Notes under the pieces: generated by a model | Told to the model about the DNA's origin: nothing | What the model saw: the letters and a program-made list of their open reading frames with translations, nothing else | Database searches by the model: none | Shown here: positions 31,320 through 40,890 of the stretch, piece by piece | How the letters are laid out: each line of letters opens with the position of its first letter | Numbering within the stretch: position 1 is the first letter of the stretch | Assembly (NCBI RefSeq): GCF_003431975.1 | Contig: NZ_CP027116.1 | Location: 868,001-932,000 of the forward strand | Source: Bacillus pumilus | Lineage (GTDB): Bacteria > Bacillota > Bacilli > Bacillales > Bacillaceae | Length of the DNA: 64,000 nucleotides | Direction of reading: 5' to 3' | Translations under genes and position numbers: made by a program

Positions 31320-31348
31320 TTGATTTGTTGGCAAAATATGTTTATATT
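31320..31348 (+). promoter_or_regulatory. Candidate sigma-A promoter of signal peptidase gene
   Basis: TTGATT at 31320-31325 and TATATT at 31343-31348 with a 17-base spacer. Confidence 0.5.
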
Positions 31349-31423
31349 TAGGGGGATACAAGCGTGATGCCGGCGTGCCGCTGGCGGAACCCATTTCGTC
31401 CTAGGGGATTTCAGGAGGAGCTT

Positions 31424-31990
31424 ATGACAACAAATACAAAAACACAAAAAAAGAAATCAGAAGTATGGGGCTGGATCAAAGCCATCTTAATCGCATTCAT
31501 TGCTGTTTTTATCATTCGGAACTTTTTATTCGCGCCGTACATTGTAAAAGGGACTTCTATGAAACCAACACTACAAGACACAGAGCGGGTGTTTGTGAAT
31601 AAAACGGTTGATTACTTCGGCGATTACAAACGGGGACAAATCATTGTTCTTGATGGGGAAGACCGCAGCACTCATTATGTCAAACGATTGATTGGTTTAC
31701 CTGGTGATAAAATTGAAATGAAAAATGACCAGCTGTATGTCAATGGTCAAAAAGTGGCGGAGCCTTACTTAGCGTCAAACAAAAAGAAAGCAGCCGCAGA
31801 TGGCACCTTGCTGACACCTGATTTTGGTCCTCTTACCGTTCCAAAAGGAAAGTATTTTGTCATGGGTGACAATCGTCAAAACTCAATGGACAGCCGCAAT
31901 GGCTTAGGTCTTTTTACAAAGAGTGATATTCAAGGAACGACCTCATTTGTGTTTTATCCTTTCCAAGATGTTCGACTACTCAATGATTAA
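31424..31990 (+). CDS. Type I signal peptidase
   Basis: Membrane-anchored serine protease of 188 residues that cleaves secretory signal peptides outside the membrane. One N-terminal helix (AILIAFIAVFIIRNFLFAPYI) is followed by the catalytic serine in GTSMKPTL (Ser45) and the catalytic lysine in YVKRLIGLPGD (Lys87), plus GDNRQNSMDSR. The short form is typical of Bacillus Sip proteins (SipS/SipT/SipV). I cannot assign which paralogue. CAGGAGGAG supports the ATG at 31424; a longer reading from 31364 lacks a site. Confidence 0.92.
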   Translation: MTTNTKTQKKKSEVWGWIKAILIAFIAVFIIRNFLFAPYIVKGTSMKPTLQDTERVFVNKTVDYFGDYKRGQIIVLDGEDRSTHYVKRLIGLPGDKIEMKNDQLYVNGQKVAEPYLASNKKKAAADGTLLTPDFGPLTVPKGKYFVMGDNRQNSMDSRNGLGLFTKSDIQGTTSFVFYPFQDVRLLND

Positions 31991-32000
31991 TGAAAATCAG

Positions 32001-32029
32001 AAAAAAGCACACAGAAGTGTGCTTTTTTC
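32001..32029. terminator. Bidirectional terminator between sip and metY
   Basis: AAAAAAGCACAC / GTGTGCTTTTTT stem between convergent genes. Confidence 0.88.
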
Positions 32030-32033
32030 TATT

Positions 32034-33347
<1,314 letters not shown>

Positions 33348-33388
33348 TTAGATAAAACCAACTACTTTGATAAGAAATATTTAATAAG

Positions 33389-33417
33389 ACTATAAATCTT
33401 GTTTCAAGCCTGGTCAA
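33389..33417 (-). promoter_or_regulatory. Candidate sigma-A promoter of metY
   Basis: On the minus strand: TTGACC (33412-33417) and TATAGT (33389-33394) with a 17-base spacer. Confidence 0.6.
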
Positions 33418-33419
33418 TC

Positions 33420-34080
33420 ATTTTTTAGATAAATCTGAAAAAATAATCAATAAAGTTCACAGGTCGTCATAATGTGTATCAACTTCAGCATACTGAAAAT
33501 AGAAAAAGAATGGCTGTGAAAGCTCTATCACACAAGCATGGGTAAAGGAGCTTTTTCATTTCAATGAGGAAAAGTGTATATCTTCTAATAAAAAGAGAGA
33601 TTATTTCATTAAACAAGGAGGAACGGATCTTTAGAATGGAGCAAAACATTCTAGTGTTGCTTGAAAAGAATATGTTCTTCATCCTTTCGTAAAATTCTAT
33701 AAGCGATTCAACTCATTTCAAATACAAAGAATACAACACCAACTAGTGAAATGATGGGGGAAGGAAATGCTCTAAGTTACTTCTATATCAGAAGGAGATC
33801 GTCATAGGTTGGTTGCTACTTCAGAAGGGAAGGGCTTTTTTCCCAATGGGCTTTCTTGTATATACATATTTTAAGTGACAAGAGAAGAAGGAAAATATAC
33901 TCACTCTTTTGTCGAAATTATCAGTAAATATTTCATAAAAGGTGTGACAACGACATATAATTAGGGCTTTTATATCTGATATTTCGGGGAAATTCTTTCT
34001 ATCTCACAAAAAAGAAAGAAGATAGCAAAAAGATGATAAATATGAACTATTTAAAAAAAAGAAGAAAACAGAGGATTTGA
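33420..34080. other. Long non-coding intergenic region upstream of the peptide operon
   Basis: AT-rich stretch with no supportable gene. It contains a hairpin at about 33518-33557 (AAGCTC / GAGCTT followed by TTTTTC), and AAGGAGG sites (about 33616, 33792) without credible frames behind them. It may hold degraded genes. Confidence 0.4.
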
Positions 34081-34110
34081 TTGACATTAAATGGGTGTTG
34101 TAGTTCTTAT
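34081..34110 (+). promoter_or_regulatory. Candidate promoter of the peptide/ABC/M50 operon
   Basis: A perfect TTGACA at 34081-34086 with TCTTAT at 34105-34110 (18 bases). The -10 is weak (4 of 6), which would suit an activated or conditionally used promoter. It lies about 170 bases before the peptide start. Confidence 0.4.
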
Positions 34111-34280
34111 TGAGTGACAAAATATAGTAAATAAGAGAGGGTAAATACACTTAAAAGTGAATAATTGAATAAAAAGTCACATTTTATCCGAAAGTATGTT
34201 CGGTCTAAAATGGGATCTTCTGTTGATGTTTGGAGTGTGACGCCTATGATACGATCATCATAAGCTGGGAGGTGAAAAGT

Positions 34281-34493
34281 ATGACTTATGCAGCGCCGCA
34301 AGTTGACTATTCCACTATGGAACCTGCTATTATGGACCAAGCTTGGTTCTTAGTATTTGTTGCTGTACTTCTTGGATTGGGAGCAACAGTCGTTCTAGGA
34401 GCAGCAGTTTGGTGTTTAGCAAACGGCAAGGGTAGCTTTACAGGAGCCGTTCAGTGGGAAAGTGGCTTAAAAGTCCAAATTGAATGTAAGTAG
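34281..34493 (+). CDS. Small membrane-spanning peptide, putative bacteriocin/RiPP precursor
   Basis: A 70-residue product. Residues 1-20 are polar and acidic (MTYAAPQVDYSTMEPAIMDQ); 21-47 form one strongly hydrophobic Gly/Ala-rich helix ending in AAVWCLA; 48-70 are polar with NGKGSFTGAV. Two cysteines, Cys45 at the helix end and Cys69 next to last, could form a bridge. GGGAGGTG precedes the ATG at 34281. It is followed by a terminator-like hairpin and then by ABC transporter and M50 protease genes, the usual layout of a highly expressed precursor ahead of its export and processing genes. I do not recognise the peptide; a small accessory subunit of the transporter is the main alternative. Confidence 0.75.
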   Translation: MTYAAPQVDYSTMEPAIMDQAWFLVFVAVLLGLGATVVLGAAVWCLANGKGSFTGAVQWESGLKVQIECK

Positions 34494-34534
34494 CTATACT
34501 TAGGATTCATCTTTTTACTTCTATGAAATGACAC

Positions 34535-34580
34535 CAGGGCTAAACCGTCTGTGGCGGGCGGTTTAGCCTGATCTGTTTTT
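34535..34580 (+). terminator. Attenuator-like hairpin between precursor and ABC genes
   Basis: CAGGGCTAAACCG and CGGTTTAGCCTG pair (one bulged G) around a short loop, followed by ATCTGTTTTT. Partial termination would yield much more peptide transcript than transporter transcript, as in many bacteriocin operons. Confidence 0.75.
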
Positions 34581-34608
34581 AAAGAATATGCAGACACTTG
34601 GAGGTTAT

Positions 34609-35355
34609 ATGTTTACGATCGAGAAATTAACCAAGACGTATAAAAATAATGTGACTGCTGTCAAAGATTTTCATTTACAGATCGACCCTCATCAAATCGT
34701 TGCTGTTGCTGGACCGAATGGTTCCGGTAAAACAACGATGATTAACTGTATACTCGGCATCATTAAGCATACAGAAGGAACGATTCTTTTGCAGGACGTC
34801 ACAAATGACGAACCATCCTTTAAAAAACAAGTAGCCTATGTTCCAGATGATCTGCTGCTCCCTGAAGCATTGACTGGTGCGGAATATTTAGATTTTGTTT
34901 CTTCTATGTATGAATGTAAAACAATTCATAGAAGAAATCAACTAATTGAACTGTTTGATATGGACTCGGCTTTATCAAGACCGATCGAAACCTATTCACA
35001 TGGGATGAAAAAAAAGACACAGCTGATTGCTGCCTTTATGCTTGATAGTCACTTGGTGATCATGGATGAGCCCTTTAGAGGACTTGATATTGAAGCGGTT
35101 ATAAACACAAAGAAACTGATGAAGCGTTATGCTGAGCACCATGGTGCGATCTTGCTTTCAACGCATGATATGCTTTCAGCGGAAGAGCTGTGCCACAAAA
35201 TCGCCATTATTTCTAAAGGAAATAAAATGGATGAAGGGACGGTCTCTGACTTAAAGGAAAAGTATCTATCAAGCACACTGGAACAGGTGTTTCTGAAAGC
35301 TTCAATGTTAAGTGATAGGGGTGCACATTTTGATGAAATCATTAATCATTTCTAA
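34609..35355 (+). CDS. ABC transporter ATP-binding protein of the peptide operon
   Basis: ATPase of 248 residues with Walker A GPNGSGKTT (about 35-43), Walker B LVIMDEPFRGLD, and the H-loop in LLSTHD. The signature motif is divergent (YSHGMKKKTQL instead of LSGGQ), common in drug/peptide exporters of the CcmA/EcsA type. The ATG at 34609 follows CTTGGAGG. Its 3' end overlaps the permease start by 23 bases, so the two are translationally coupled. It probably energises export of, or self-protection from, the 70-residue peptide. Confidence 0.9.
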   Translation: MFTIEKLTKTYKNNVTAVKDFHLQIDPHQIVAVAGPNGSGKTTMINCILGIIKHTEGTILLQDVTNDEPSFKKQVAYVPDDLLLPEALTGAEYLDFVSSMYECKTIHRRNQLIELFDMDSALSRPIETYSHGMKKKTQLIAAFMLDSHLVIMDEPFRGLDIEAVINTKKLMKRYAEHHGAILLSTHDMLSAEELCHKIAIISKGNKMDEGTVSDLKEKYLSSTLEQVFLKASMLSDRGAHFDEIINHF

Positions 35356-36799
35356 AATGATGCTTAAAATGTGGCAGCAGGAGATGTATAAGCTCTTTGA
35401 TACTCAGACAAAGCGGATCATTGTGATCTTATTCTTTTTATTTGCCGTCACAATGGGAGCCATCATTGGATACAGTTTTACGGGTGTCTTTATGAAGGCT
35501 TTCTTAAATGGAGATGAACGTTCACTTGGATTACTCGTTGTGTCAATGGCGATCAATGCATCCATTTTTACAAGTTTGTTATTTGTTTTGATCAAGGTCA
35601 GAACGCCTGAACAAGACCGATTTTCTATGCAGCTCAGCTGGTTTCCGCTTTCTACCTTTCAGAAAAGTCTTGGATACTTTATTCCGATGGTGACAGTGGT
35701 AGCAGGGCTTGTTTTATTTTTTATCGGTATCCTACTTTTACCTAACTTTATTGCCCAGGGAATAGGTATTTTCTTTATCTTTACTTTCTTTTTAATGGTG
35801 ATTTTGCAATCACTTTTTGTCTTAATGCTGCTGCAGCTCATTTATAACATGACCTATTTGCTCGTTCTAAAATTAAGATTACCGTTGCAAAAATTTGCAG
35901 CGATCTTTGTTTTATTGGTACTGGTTGTGGCGTATGGATTGACGCATTTTGATATTAGCCAAATTCAGCAATCATATCTTCAGTTTGATTATCATTTGAT
36001 GTATTTTACAGCACCATTTTTTCTAGCGGCACAAGGGATGTCTCCAGAAGGGGTAAACTATGCCATTTTGATTCTGTTCATCCTTTTATCAACGGGCGGC
36101 GCATTTCTTTCTCTTGCGATGATGCCGATTATGGCGGAGAAAAAAGCGTTAACCTTTCTCAACAAGCTGCCGTTCTCTTCTTCAAAAAAATGGTCACTTA
36201 TTGTAAAGGAAATCAAATCACAGGTGCGAAATGAAGAAAACATTTTAAACTTTCTCATCCTTCTCATTGTGATCCTATTCGTCCGTTATCAGTTTGGATT
36301 CCGGTTTGAGGAGGAAGCATTTTTTGTTCTATGTGCTCTTGCTGGATTAACAGCCTTCAACTCATTCGGCAATGATAAACGCATGCTAGGGATGTATAAA
36401 ACATTTGGGCTAAGATCGTGGGAAGTGGCTCTCTATAAGTTTGTCGGTCTTTTGCTTGTTGGTGTCCTGCAAATTGCATTATTCATGCTGACAACTCTGA
36501 CGCTTCCTGATCAAATTTGGCATGTATTGATTGGAGCCGCTGTCTTATGCAATGCCACTGCGCTCTTTTATGTAGTAGGTATTTTACTTCCTCTTGATCG
36601 GAACAATCCATACACAGGCATTTTTTCATTTGGAGCACTTATTTTACTCATGATTCCAATTGTTTTTATTGGAAACTATGTCATTGGGGAGTCGAGTCAA
36701 ACGCTTCAGTGGCTGCTTGTCGCTGCTTTTGAAGGTCTGCTCATCTTTGCCATATACAAAGGTTTTTCATGGAGGTATTCACATGATTCAACTTCTTAA
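35333..36799 (+). CDS. Multi-pass ABC-2-like permease of the peptide operon
   Basis: An integral membrane protein of 488 residues with roughly twelve hydrophobic segments (for example RIIVILFFLFAVTMGAIIGYSF, FAAIFVLLVLVVAYGL, ILNFLILLIVILFVRY). A short cytosolic N-terminus precedes the first helix. It has no ATPase motif and pairs with the preceding ATPase gene; comparable permeases occur in the YydI/YydJ pair of B. subtilis. Start at ATG 35333 with GGGGTG upstream. The last 17 bases overlap the protease gene. Confidence 0.85.
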   Translation: MKSLIISKMMLKMWQQEMYKLFDTQTKRIIVILFFLFAVTMGAIIGYSFTGVFMKAFLNGDERSLGLLVVSMAINASIFTSLLFVLIKVRTPEQDRFSMQLSWFPLSTFQKSLGYFIPMVTVVAGLVLFFIGILLLPNFIAQGIGIFFIFTFFLMVILQSLFVLMLLQLIYNMTYLLVLKLRLPLQKFAAIFVLLVLVVAYGLTHFDISQIQQSYLQFDYHLMYFTAPFFLAAQGMSPEGVNYAILILFILLSTGGAFLSLAMMPIMAEKKALTFLNKLPFSSSKKWSLIVKEIKSQVRNEENILNFLILLIVILFVRYQFGFRFEEEAFFVLCALAGLTAFNSFGNDKRMLGMYKTFGLRSWEVALYKFVGLLLVGVLQIALFMLTTLTLPDQIWHVLIGAAVLCNATALFYVVGILLPLDRNNPYTGIFSFGALILLMIPIVFIGNYVIGESSQTLQWLLVAAFEGLLIFAIYKGFSWRYSHDSTS

Positions 36800-37688
36800 C
36801 AATAAGCTAAAGATTGAGCGGGTACCGGCACTAGCACCATATGTGACCTTACAAAAGAGGCATCTCACGGATACGCAGTATGGAAGCACACTCCCGATCA
36901 ACGAAAGTGCCTATCAGATGTTAACGAAAGTGGATGGCAAGAGGACAGAAGCGAGTATTACAGCAGAGCTCGCCGATTTGTTTCAGGTCGATGAGTCTGT
37001 GATTTCTCGTGACTTTTATCAACTGATGATGGGGCTGAATCAGCATCACTTGCTGGCTATTCATTATCAATCACCATATCGGATTGTGACAGCCTGTTGT
37101 CAATTTTTTAAACAGTATCAAGTGAAAATGAAGGAACGATTTGATTGCACTGGTCACTCGTTCCTTCATATTTTGGGGACGGCTTTGCTCATGGTGACGC
37201 GTAAAATCATCTTTTTCTGGATGCTTTTCATGGTCATGGCAGGGATCGCTTTTTTATTCATTCCTGACCCGTCAATTGCAGCCATTGCGATTTATTTTAC
37301 GATTATATATGTTGGGTTGATTACTGGGACCGCCTTGCATGAGGCTGCACACGGCTATGCGCATCGAAAATTTGCTGGACGAGATGGTCCACAAGGCTTT
37401 TTTGCGAGTGATATGATGTCTGTGAAATTTGTAAGACCGGTATTAGATCCGTTTCAGAAGAAGCATGTATGGATTACGCTGATTGGGCCGCTTCTCCCTG
37501 GTGTGATCGGGGCAGCCGGCATCATTGTGACCGTATTATGTCTGAAAGAAAATCCAATCTCGACAGGCTTCTTTATTTTTTCAATCACGTATTTTATTCA
37601 ATTACTCTATCTTCTTCCGTTTATGGGGGATGGTAAATCCATTATGAAGCAGCTATTGCTTGGAGGAATGGGGGGACAACGATCATGA
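36783..37688 (+). CDS. M50-family membrane metalloprotease with N-terminal PqqD/RRE-like domain
   Basis: A 301-residue protein combining two modules. Residues about 35-95 (LPINESAYQMLTKVDGKRTE...) have the pattern of PqqD-type winged-helix domains, which act as RiPP recognition elements binding leader peptides. Residues about 125-290 are membrane helices with the zinc motif HEAAH at 186-190 and a downstream LLPFMGDGKS (Asp283 region), as in site-2-protease-like M50 enzymes such as YydH. It plausibly binds and cleaves the precursor within the membrane. GGAGG precedes the ATG at 36783; longer readings upstream lie inside the permease. The stop overlaps the next start (ATGA). Confidence 0.85.
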   Translation: MIQLLNNKLKIERVPALAPYVTLQKRHLTDTQYGSTLPINESAYQMLTKVDGKRTEASITAELADLFQVDESVISRDFYQLMMGLNQHHLLAIHYQSPYRIVTACCQFFKQYQVKMKERFDCTGHSFLHILGTALLMVTRKIIFFWMLFMVMAGIAFLFIPDPSIAAIAIYFTIIYVGLITGTALHEAAHGYAHRKFAGRDGPQGFFASDMMSVKFVRPVLDPFQKKHVWITLIGPLLPGVIGAAGIIVTVLCLKENPISTGFFIFSITYFIQLLYLLPFMGDGKSIMKQLLLGGMGGQRS

Positions 37689-37966
37689 ACGTACAGGCGA
37701 TGAAACAAGGCGCTATTGTTGGTGGTTTTCTAGGGTTTTTAGGCTTTCCAATGCTGACAATTGGTGTATTGTTCTATCATTTATTTCAATCAAAAACGAA
37801 TGATGCCTTATTATTTAATAGTCTCGCTTTTGAGATGGAAGGTTCATCCGCATTTACTTTTCAGATCAAGCCAAATTTTTTCATCTATATGATAGTAATT
37901 TTTGCTGCGAGTTTTCTGATTGTGGCTTTCTTATCAGCAATGAAGCAGAAAAAAGCGAAAGGTTAG
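37685..37966 (+). CDS. Small two-helix membrane protein, possible immunity or accessory protein
   Basis: A 93-residue protein with hydrophobic helices at about 10-33 and 66-88 (FFIYMIVIFAASFLIVAFL) and a basic tail KQKKAKG. The start ATG overlaps the protease stop (ATGA), so it belongs to the operon. No homologue recognised. Position and size fit an immunity protein. A palindromic terminator follows. Confidence 0.75.
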   Translation: MNVQAMKQGAIVGGFLGFLGFPMLTIGVLFYHLFQSKTNDALLFNSLAFEMEGSSAFTFQIKPNFFIYMIVIFAASFLIVAFLSAMKQKKAKG

Positions 37967-37990
37967 GAGAATTCTCCTAATCTTTTTTGT
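37962..37990 (+). terminator. Terminator of the peptide operon
   Basis: TTAGGAGAATTCTCCTAA palindrome followed by TCTTTTTTG. Confidence 0.8.
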
Positions 37991-38045
37991 ATGGTCAACC
38001 AAATTTTAGTATAATAGATAATAAAAAACATCAAAGGGGATCACA

Positions 38046-38699
38046 ATGTTAAAAAAATGGAGCATTCTTTTATTCGCTGTTTTTCTATTAGCAGGATGCG
38101 GTGAGAAGGCCGAAGAAACCACAACAACCGAGAAGACGGTTTCGACAATAAAAACAGAATCGGCAGCCAAGAACCAAGTAACCATCGAACAAATGAAGCT
38201 GACAAAAAAAGAAAAAAACTTACTCGAAGCATCGACCACTAACGAAATGGTGGCTCTGACACTAAAGGGATTAACGAAGAAGGATAAGAGTATTACGTTT
38301 ATCGGGAGTCATTACAAAAATGGCCGGTTAGTCAATCAGGAAGCATCATCTGCAACTTTTACTTTACATCAGGATGGAACCGACCAAACGATGAATGTGC
38401 TTCTGCAATTACATCATGAGCAAGGTACTTATGAATCACAATTTAGTATTTGGTCAGATAAAAAGAATAATGGGATGACAAAAGCGACATCAAGCTTCCC
38501 TTTCAAAGTAAGTGATTATGTATTCTCTGTACAGTCTGATACAGTTAGAGTCTCTTCTGGAGGCAAGGCGCTGATTGCGTATACAGCGGATATGGGGAAA
38601 GATGGAAATGCTCCAATGCTTGAAAAGATTGAGAAAAACCCTAAGCAAGCGCTGAAGAATAAATCTCATGCTTATTTATTTTATATCCAACTAGATTAA
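38046..38699 (+). CDS. Hypothetical lipoprotein
   Basis: A 217-residue secreted lipoprotein: signal peptide MLKKWSILLFAVFLLAGC with lipobox LAGC (Cys18), a Thr/Glu-rich linker (EETTTTEKTVSTIKTES) and a globular domain without recognised motifs. A TATAAT at about 38011 lies upstream and AAAGGGG before the ATG, so it seems to have its own promoter rather than belonging to the peptide operon. An accessory or immunity role is possible but unproven. Confidence 0.75.
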   Translation: MLKKWSILLFAVFLLAGCGEKAEETTTTEKTVSTIKTESAAKNQVTIEQMKLTKKEKNLLEASTTNEMVALTLKGLTKKDKSITFIGSHYKNGRLVNQEASSATFTLHQDGTDQTMNVLLQLHHEQGTYESQFSIWSDKKNNGMTKATSSFPFKVSDYVFSVQSDTVRVSSGGKALIAYTADMGKDGNAPMLEKIEKNPKQALKNKSHAYLFYIQLD

Positions 38700-38718
38700 T
38701 AACTATCGTAATATAAAC

Positions 38719-38760
38719 AGAGAATATGAAGTTTTTTGACGAAAAATCTTCATATTCTCT
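38719..38760. other. Long hairpin abutting the tRNA-Gly promoter
   Basis: AGAGAATATGAAG at 38719 pairs with CTTCATATTCTCT at 38748-38760; the stem continues as TTTTT/AAAAA to a GACG loop. The stem's last base overlaps the -35 box of the tRNA promoter. It probably terminates the lipoprotein transcript. Confidence 0.6.
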
Positions 38761-38788
38761 TGACGAATTGTTTAGAAAGTTGTAACAT
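38760..38788 (+). promoter_or_regulatory. Promoter of tRNA-Gly
   Basis: TTGACG at 38760-38765 and TAACAT at 38783-38788, 17-base spacer, about 40 bases before the tRNA. Confidence 0.6.
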
Positions 38789-38828
38789 AATAAAAGTCAA
38801 TGCGATGACGTTGCTTTAAAAAATTGAT

Positions 38829-38902
38829 GCGGGTGTAGTTTAGTGGTAAAACCTCAGCCTTCCAAGCTGATGTCGTGAGTTCGATTCTCATCACCCGCTC
38901 CA
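38829..38902 (+). tRNA. tRNA-Gly (TCC), solitary
   Basis: Acceptor GCGGGTG/CACCCGC, anticodon loop CTTCCAA, encoded CCA. It has its own promoter and terminator. Confidence 0.97.
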
Positions 38903-38920
38903 ATACATAATTTTGTTTAT

Positions 38921-38967
38921 AACGCAGTATTTCGTTTCATAGATAAACGAAGTGTTGCGTTTTTTAT
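38921..38967 (+). terminator. Terminator of tRNA-Gly
   Basis: AACGCAGTATTTCGTTT pairs with AAACGAAGTGTTGCGTT, then TTTTTATT. Confidence 0.85.
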
Positions 38968-38983
38968 TATGTCAGTATAATGT

Positions 38984-39015
38984 GAAAAAGCACTGTCAGG
39001 CTACAGTGCTTTTTC
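38984..39015 (-). terminator. Terminator of the downstream minus-strand gene
   Basis: GAAAAAGCACTGT / ACAGTGCTTTTTC 13-bp stem overlapping the stop of the minus-strand gene at 39001. Confidence 0.85.
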
Positions 39016-39597
39016 AATGAGTTCATATTGGCTTTCTCCGCCATGTATTTGTACAAACATCTTGGTCAAGGATTGGATTAATGCTTCACTCTTTTCCCGG
39101 GAAATAGATGGTGGAAACAGGATGATTTGCAAAATGTTTTTTGTGTCTTGAGAGATTTGTGCGCTACTTGCTTGAGAAAATAATCCCTTCAATCCCGCAT
39201 CGTCCTGCCATTCAATATGACCAGCCTCATCTTTTTCAAGTGAAAGCGGCTCTTTTATACGGTCAGCATCAAATGTCAGAATGGGCAAGAAATATTTTAA
39301 AGAGAAAAAGATCGACAAATCCTGTACGGAATTGGTCGAGTCAATAAATTGTTCCTTTTGGATATCAGCAAGAATCGGAAGGAAAGGAACGTCTGTTAAA
39401 AGGTCCGTCCATTCTTTGATCGCTGGTACTTCCTTTAATACTTTATCTTCGTATTCAAAGAATAAAGATTCTTGAAACAGGCGTAGTCGGCCTTTTAACA
39501 TTTGAGGAGAGGTACCAACCTCAATATGCGAATATTCAATCTGTCCAACATGGATAGACGGGTTTTGTGGATGAGAAATTTCCATATGTATCTTCAC
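39001..39597 (-). CDS. Hypothetical protein, 198 residues
   Basis: Starts with GTG at 39597 after TTGGAGTGAG. A soluble, acidic protein (for example GQIEYSHIEVGTSPQMLKGRLRL near the start) without signal peptide, membrane helices or a motif I know. Divergent from queG; no B. subtilis counterpart comes to mind at this spot. Confidence 0.75.
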   Translation of the reverse strand: MKIHMEISHPQNPSIHVGQIEYSHIEVGTSPQMLKGRLRLFQESLFFEYEDKVLKEVPAIKEWTDLLTDVPFLPILADIQKEQFIDSTNSVQDLSIFFSLKYFLPILTFDADRIKEPLSLEKDEAGHIEWQDDAGLKGLFSQASSAQISQDTKNILQIILFPPSISREKSEALIQSLTKMFVQIHGGESQYELIEKAL

Positions 39598-39677
39598 AGT
39601 GACTCACTCCAATCGGTCATGATACACTCGTATTATACTGAAAACAACAGAAGAAACAAAGAAAGGAGGTCTGCAAG

Positions 39678-40829
39678 GTGATTCATGTTGGAGAATTAAA
39701 AGAAGAATTGATTCAATATGCGAAAGAAATTGGTGTCGATAAAATTCGATTTGCAAGTGCTGATACATTTGATTCATTAAAGGACCGCCTCATCTTACAT
39801 GAATCGTTAGGGTATTTGTCAGGTTTTGAAGAGCCTGATATTGAAAAGCGAACAAACCCTTCTTTGCTGCTTCCGAAGGCTAAATCAATTGTTGCGATAG
39901 CGCTCGCGTATCCTTCCAAAATGAAAGATGCTCCTCGAAGTACAAAGGATGAAAGAAGAGGAATCTTTTGCCGGGCATCTTGGGGAACGGACTATCATGT
40001 TGTGCTGAAAAAAAAGCTCGATATGCTCGAAGAATTTTTGCGAAGCAAACATGTCGATATACGGACAAAATCAATGGTGGACACAGGGGAACTGTCTGAT
40101 CGCGCGGTAGCGGAACGCGCTGGCATAGGTTTTAGTGCAAAGAACTGTATGATTATCACACCAGAGTTTGGATCTTATGTGTATTTAGCAGAAATGATCA
40201 CAAATGTCCCCTTTGAACCGGATGAGAAAATTGAAGACCAGTGCGGGACGTGTAATAAATGTGTAGATTCGTGTCCAACTGGTGCACTTGTGAATCCTGG
40301 ACAACTGAATTCCCAGCGATGTATTTCCTTTTTAACGCAGACTAAAGGGTTTTTGCCTGACGAATTTCGTTCGAAAATAGGCAATCGCTTATATGGGTGT
40401 GATACGTGCCAAATCGTCTGTCCGATCAATAAAGGAAAGGATTTTCATTTGCACCCTGAAATGGAGCCGGATCCTGAAATTGCGAAGCCACTCTTAAAGC
40501 CGCTTCTTACAATCAGCAATCGTGAATTTAAGGAAAAATACGGTCACGTTTCAGGTTCATGGCGGGGAAAAAAGCCGATTCAGCGAAATGCGATTTTGGC
40601 ACTCGCTCACTTTAAAGATACATCTGCTTTACCTGTGTTAATTGAGTTAATGCACAAAGATCCACGTCCTGTTATTCGAGGCACGGCTGCTTGGGCGATT
40701 GGGAAAATGGGCGACGAACAGCAGCTCCCAGAGCTTGAAAAAGCCCTTGAGCGTGAAAGTGATGAGGAAGCGAAACAAGAAATTGTCAAAGGGATTGATT
40801 TCTTACAGACACCTTTAAATACTAAATAA
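39678..40829 (+). CDS. queG: Epoxyqueuosine reductase QueG
   Basis: A cobalamin- and iron-sulfur-dependent enzyme of 383 residues that reduces epoxyqueuosine to queuosine in tRNA. The N-terminal half is the cobalamin-binding domain; two 4Fe-4S motifs follow: CGTCNKCVDSCPTGA and GCDTCQIVCPIN. The C-terminal about 90 residues contain HEAT-like repeats (IELMHKDPRPVIRGTAAWAIG). The start is GTG at 39678 behind AAAGGAGG. It corresponds to B. subtilis yhbA and starts a run syntenic with that genome. Confidence 0.94.
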   Translation: MIHVGELKEELIQYAKEIGVDKIRFASADTFDSLKDRLILHESLGYLSGFEEPDIEKRTNPSLLLPKAKSIVAIALAYPSKMKDAPRSTKDERRGIFCRASWGTDYHVVLKKKLDMLEEFLRSKHVDIRTKSMVDTGELSDRAVAERAGIGFSAKNCMIITPEFGSYVYLAEMITNVPFEPDEKIEDQCGTCNKCVDSCPTGALVNPGQLNSQRCISFLTQTKGFLPDEFRSKIGNRLYGCDTCQIVCPINKGKDFHLHPEMEPDPEIAKPLLKPLLTISNREFKEKYGHVSGSWRGKKPIQRNAILALAHFKDTSALPVLIELMHKDPRPVIRGTAAWAIGKMGDEQQLPELEKALERESDEEAKQEIVKGIDFLQTPLNTK

Positions 40830-40890
40830 CATCCCTGTGAACATAGAATAAACCAAACAGAGATTTTAAAAAAAGTTTGGTGGTGTCTGT

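Noticed and set aside
33485..33682. 65-codon minus-strand frame in the intergenic region upstream of the peptide operon
   Set aside because: No ribosome site and low-complexity AT-rich translation.
34281..34493. Circular bacteriocin such as pumilarin
   Set aside because: The length of 70 residues is suggestive, but the polar ends, two cysteines and absence of the usual DUF95 membrane protein do not fit that class.
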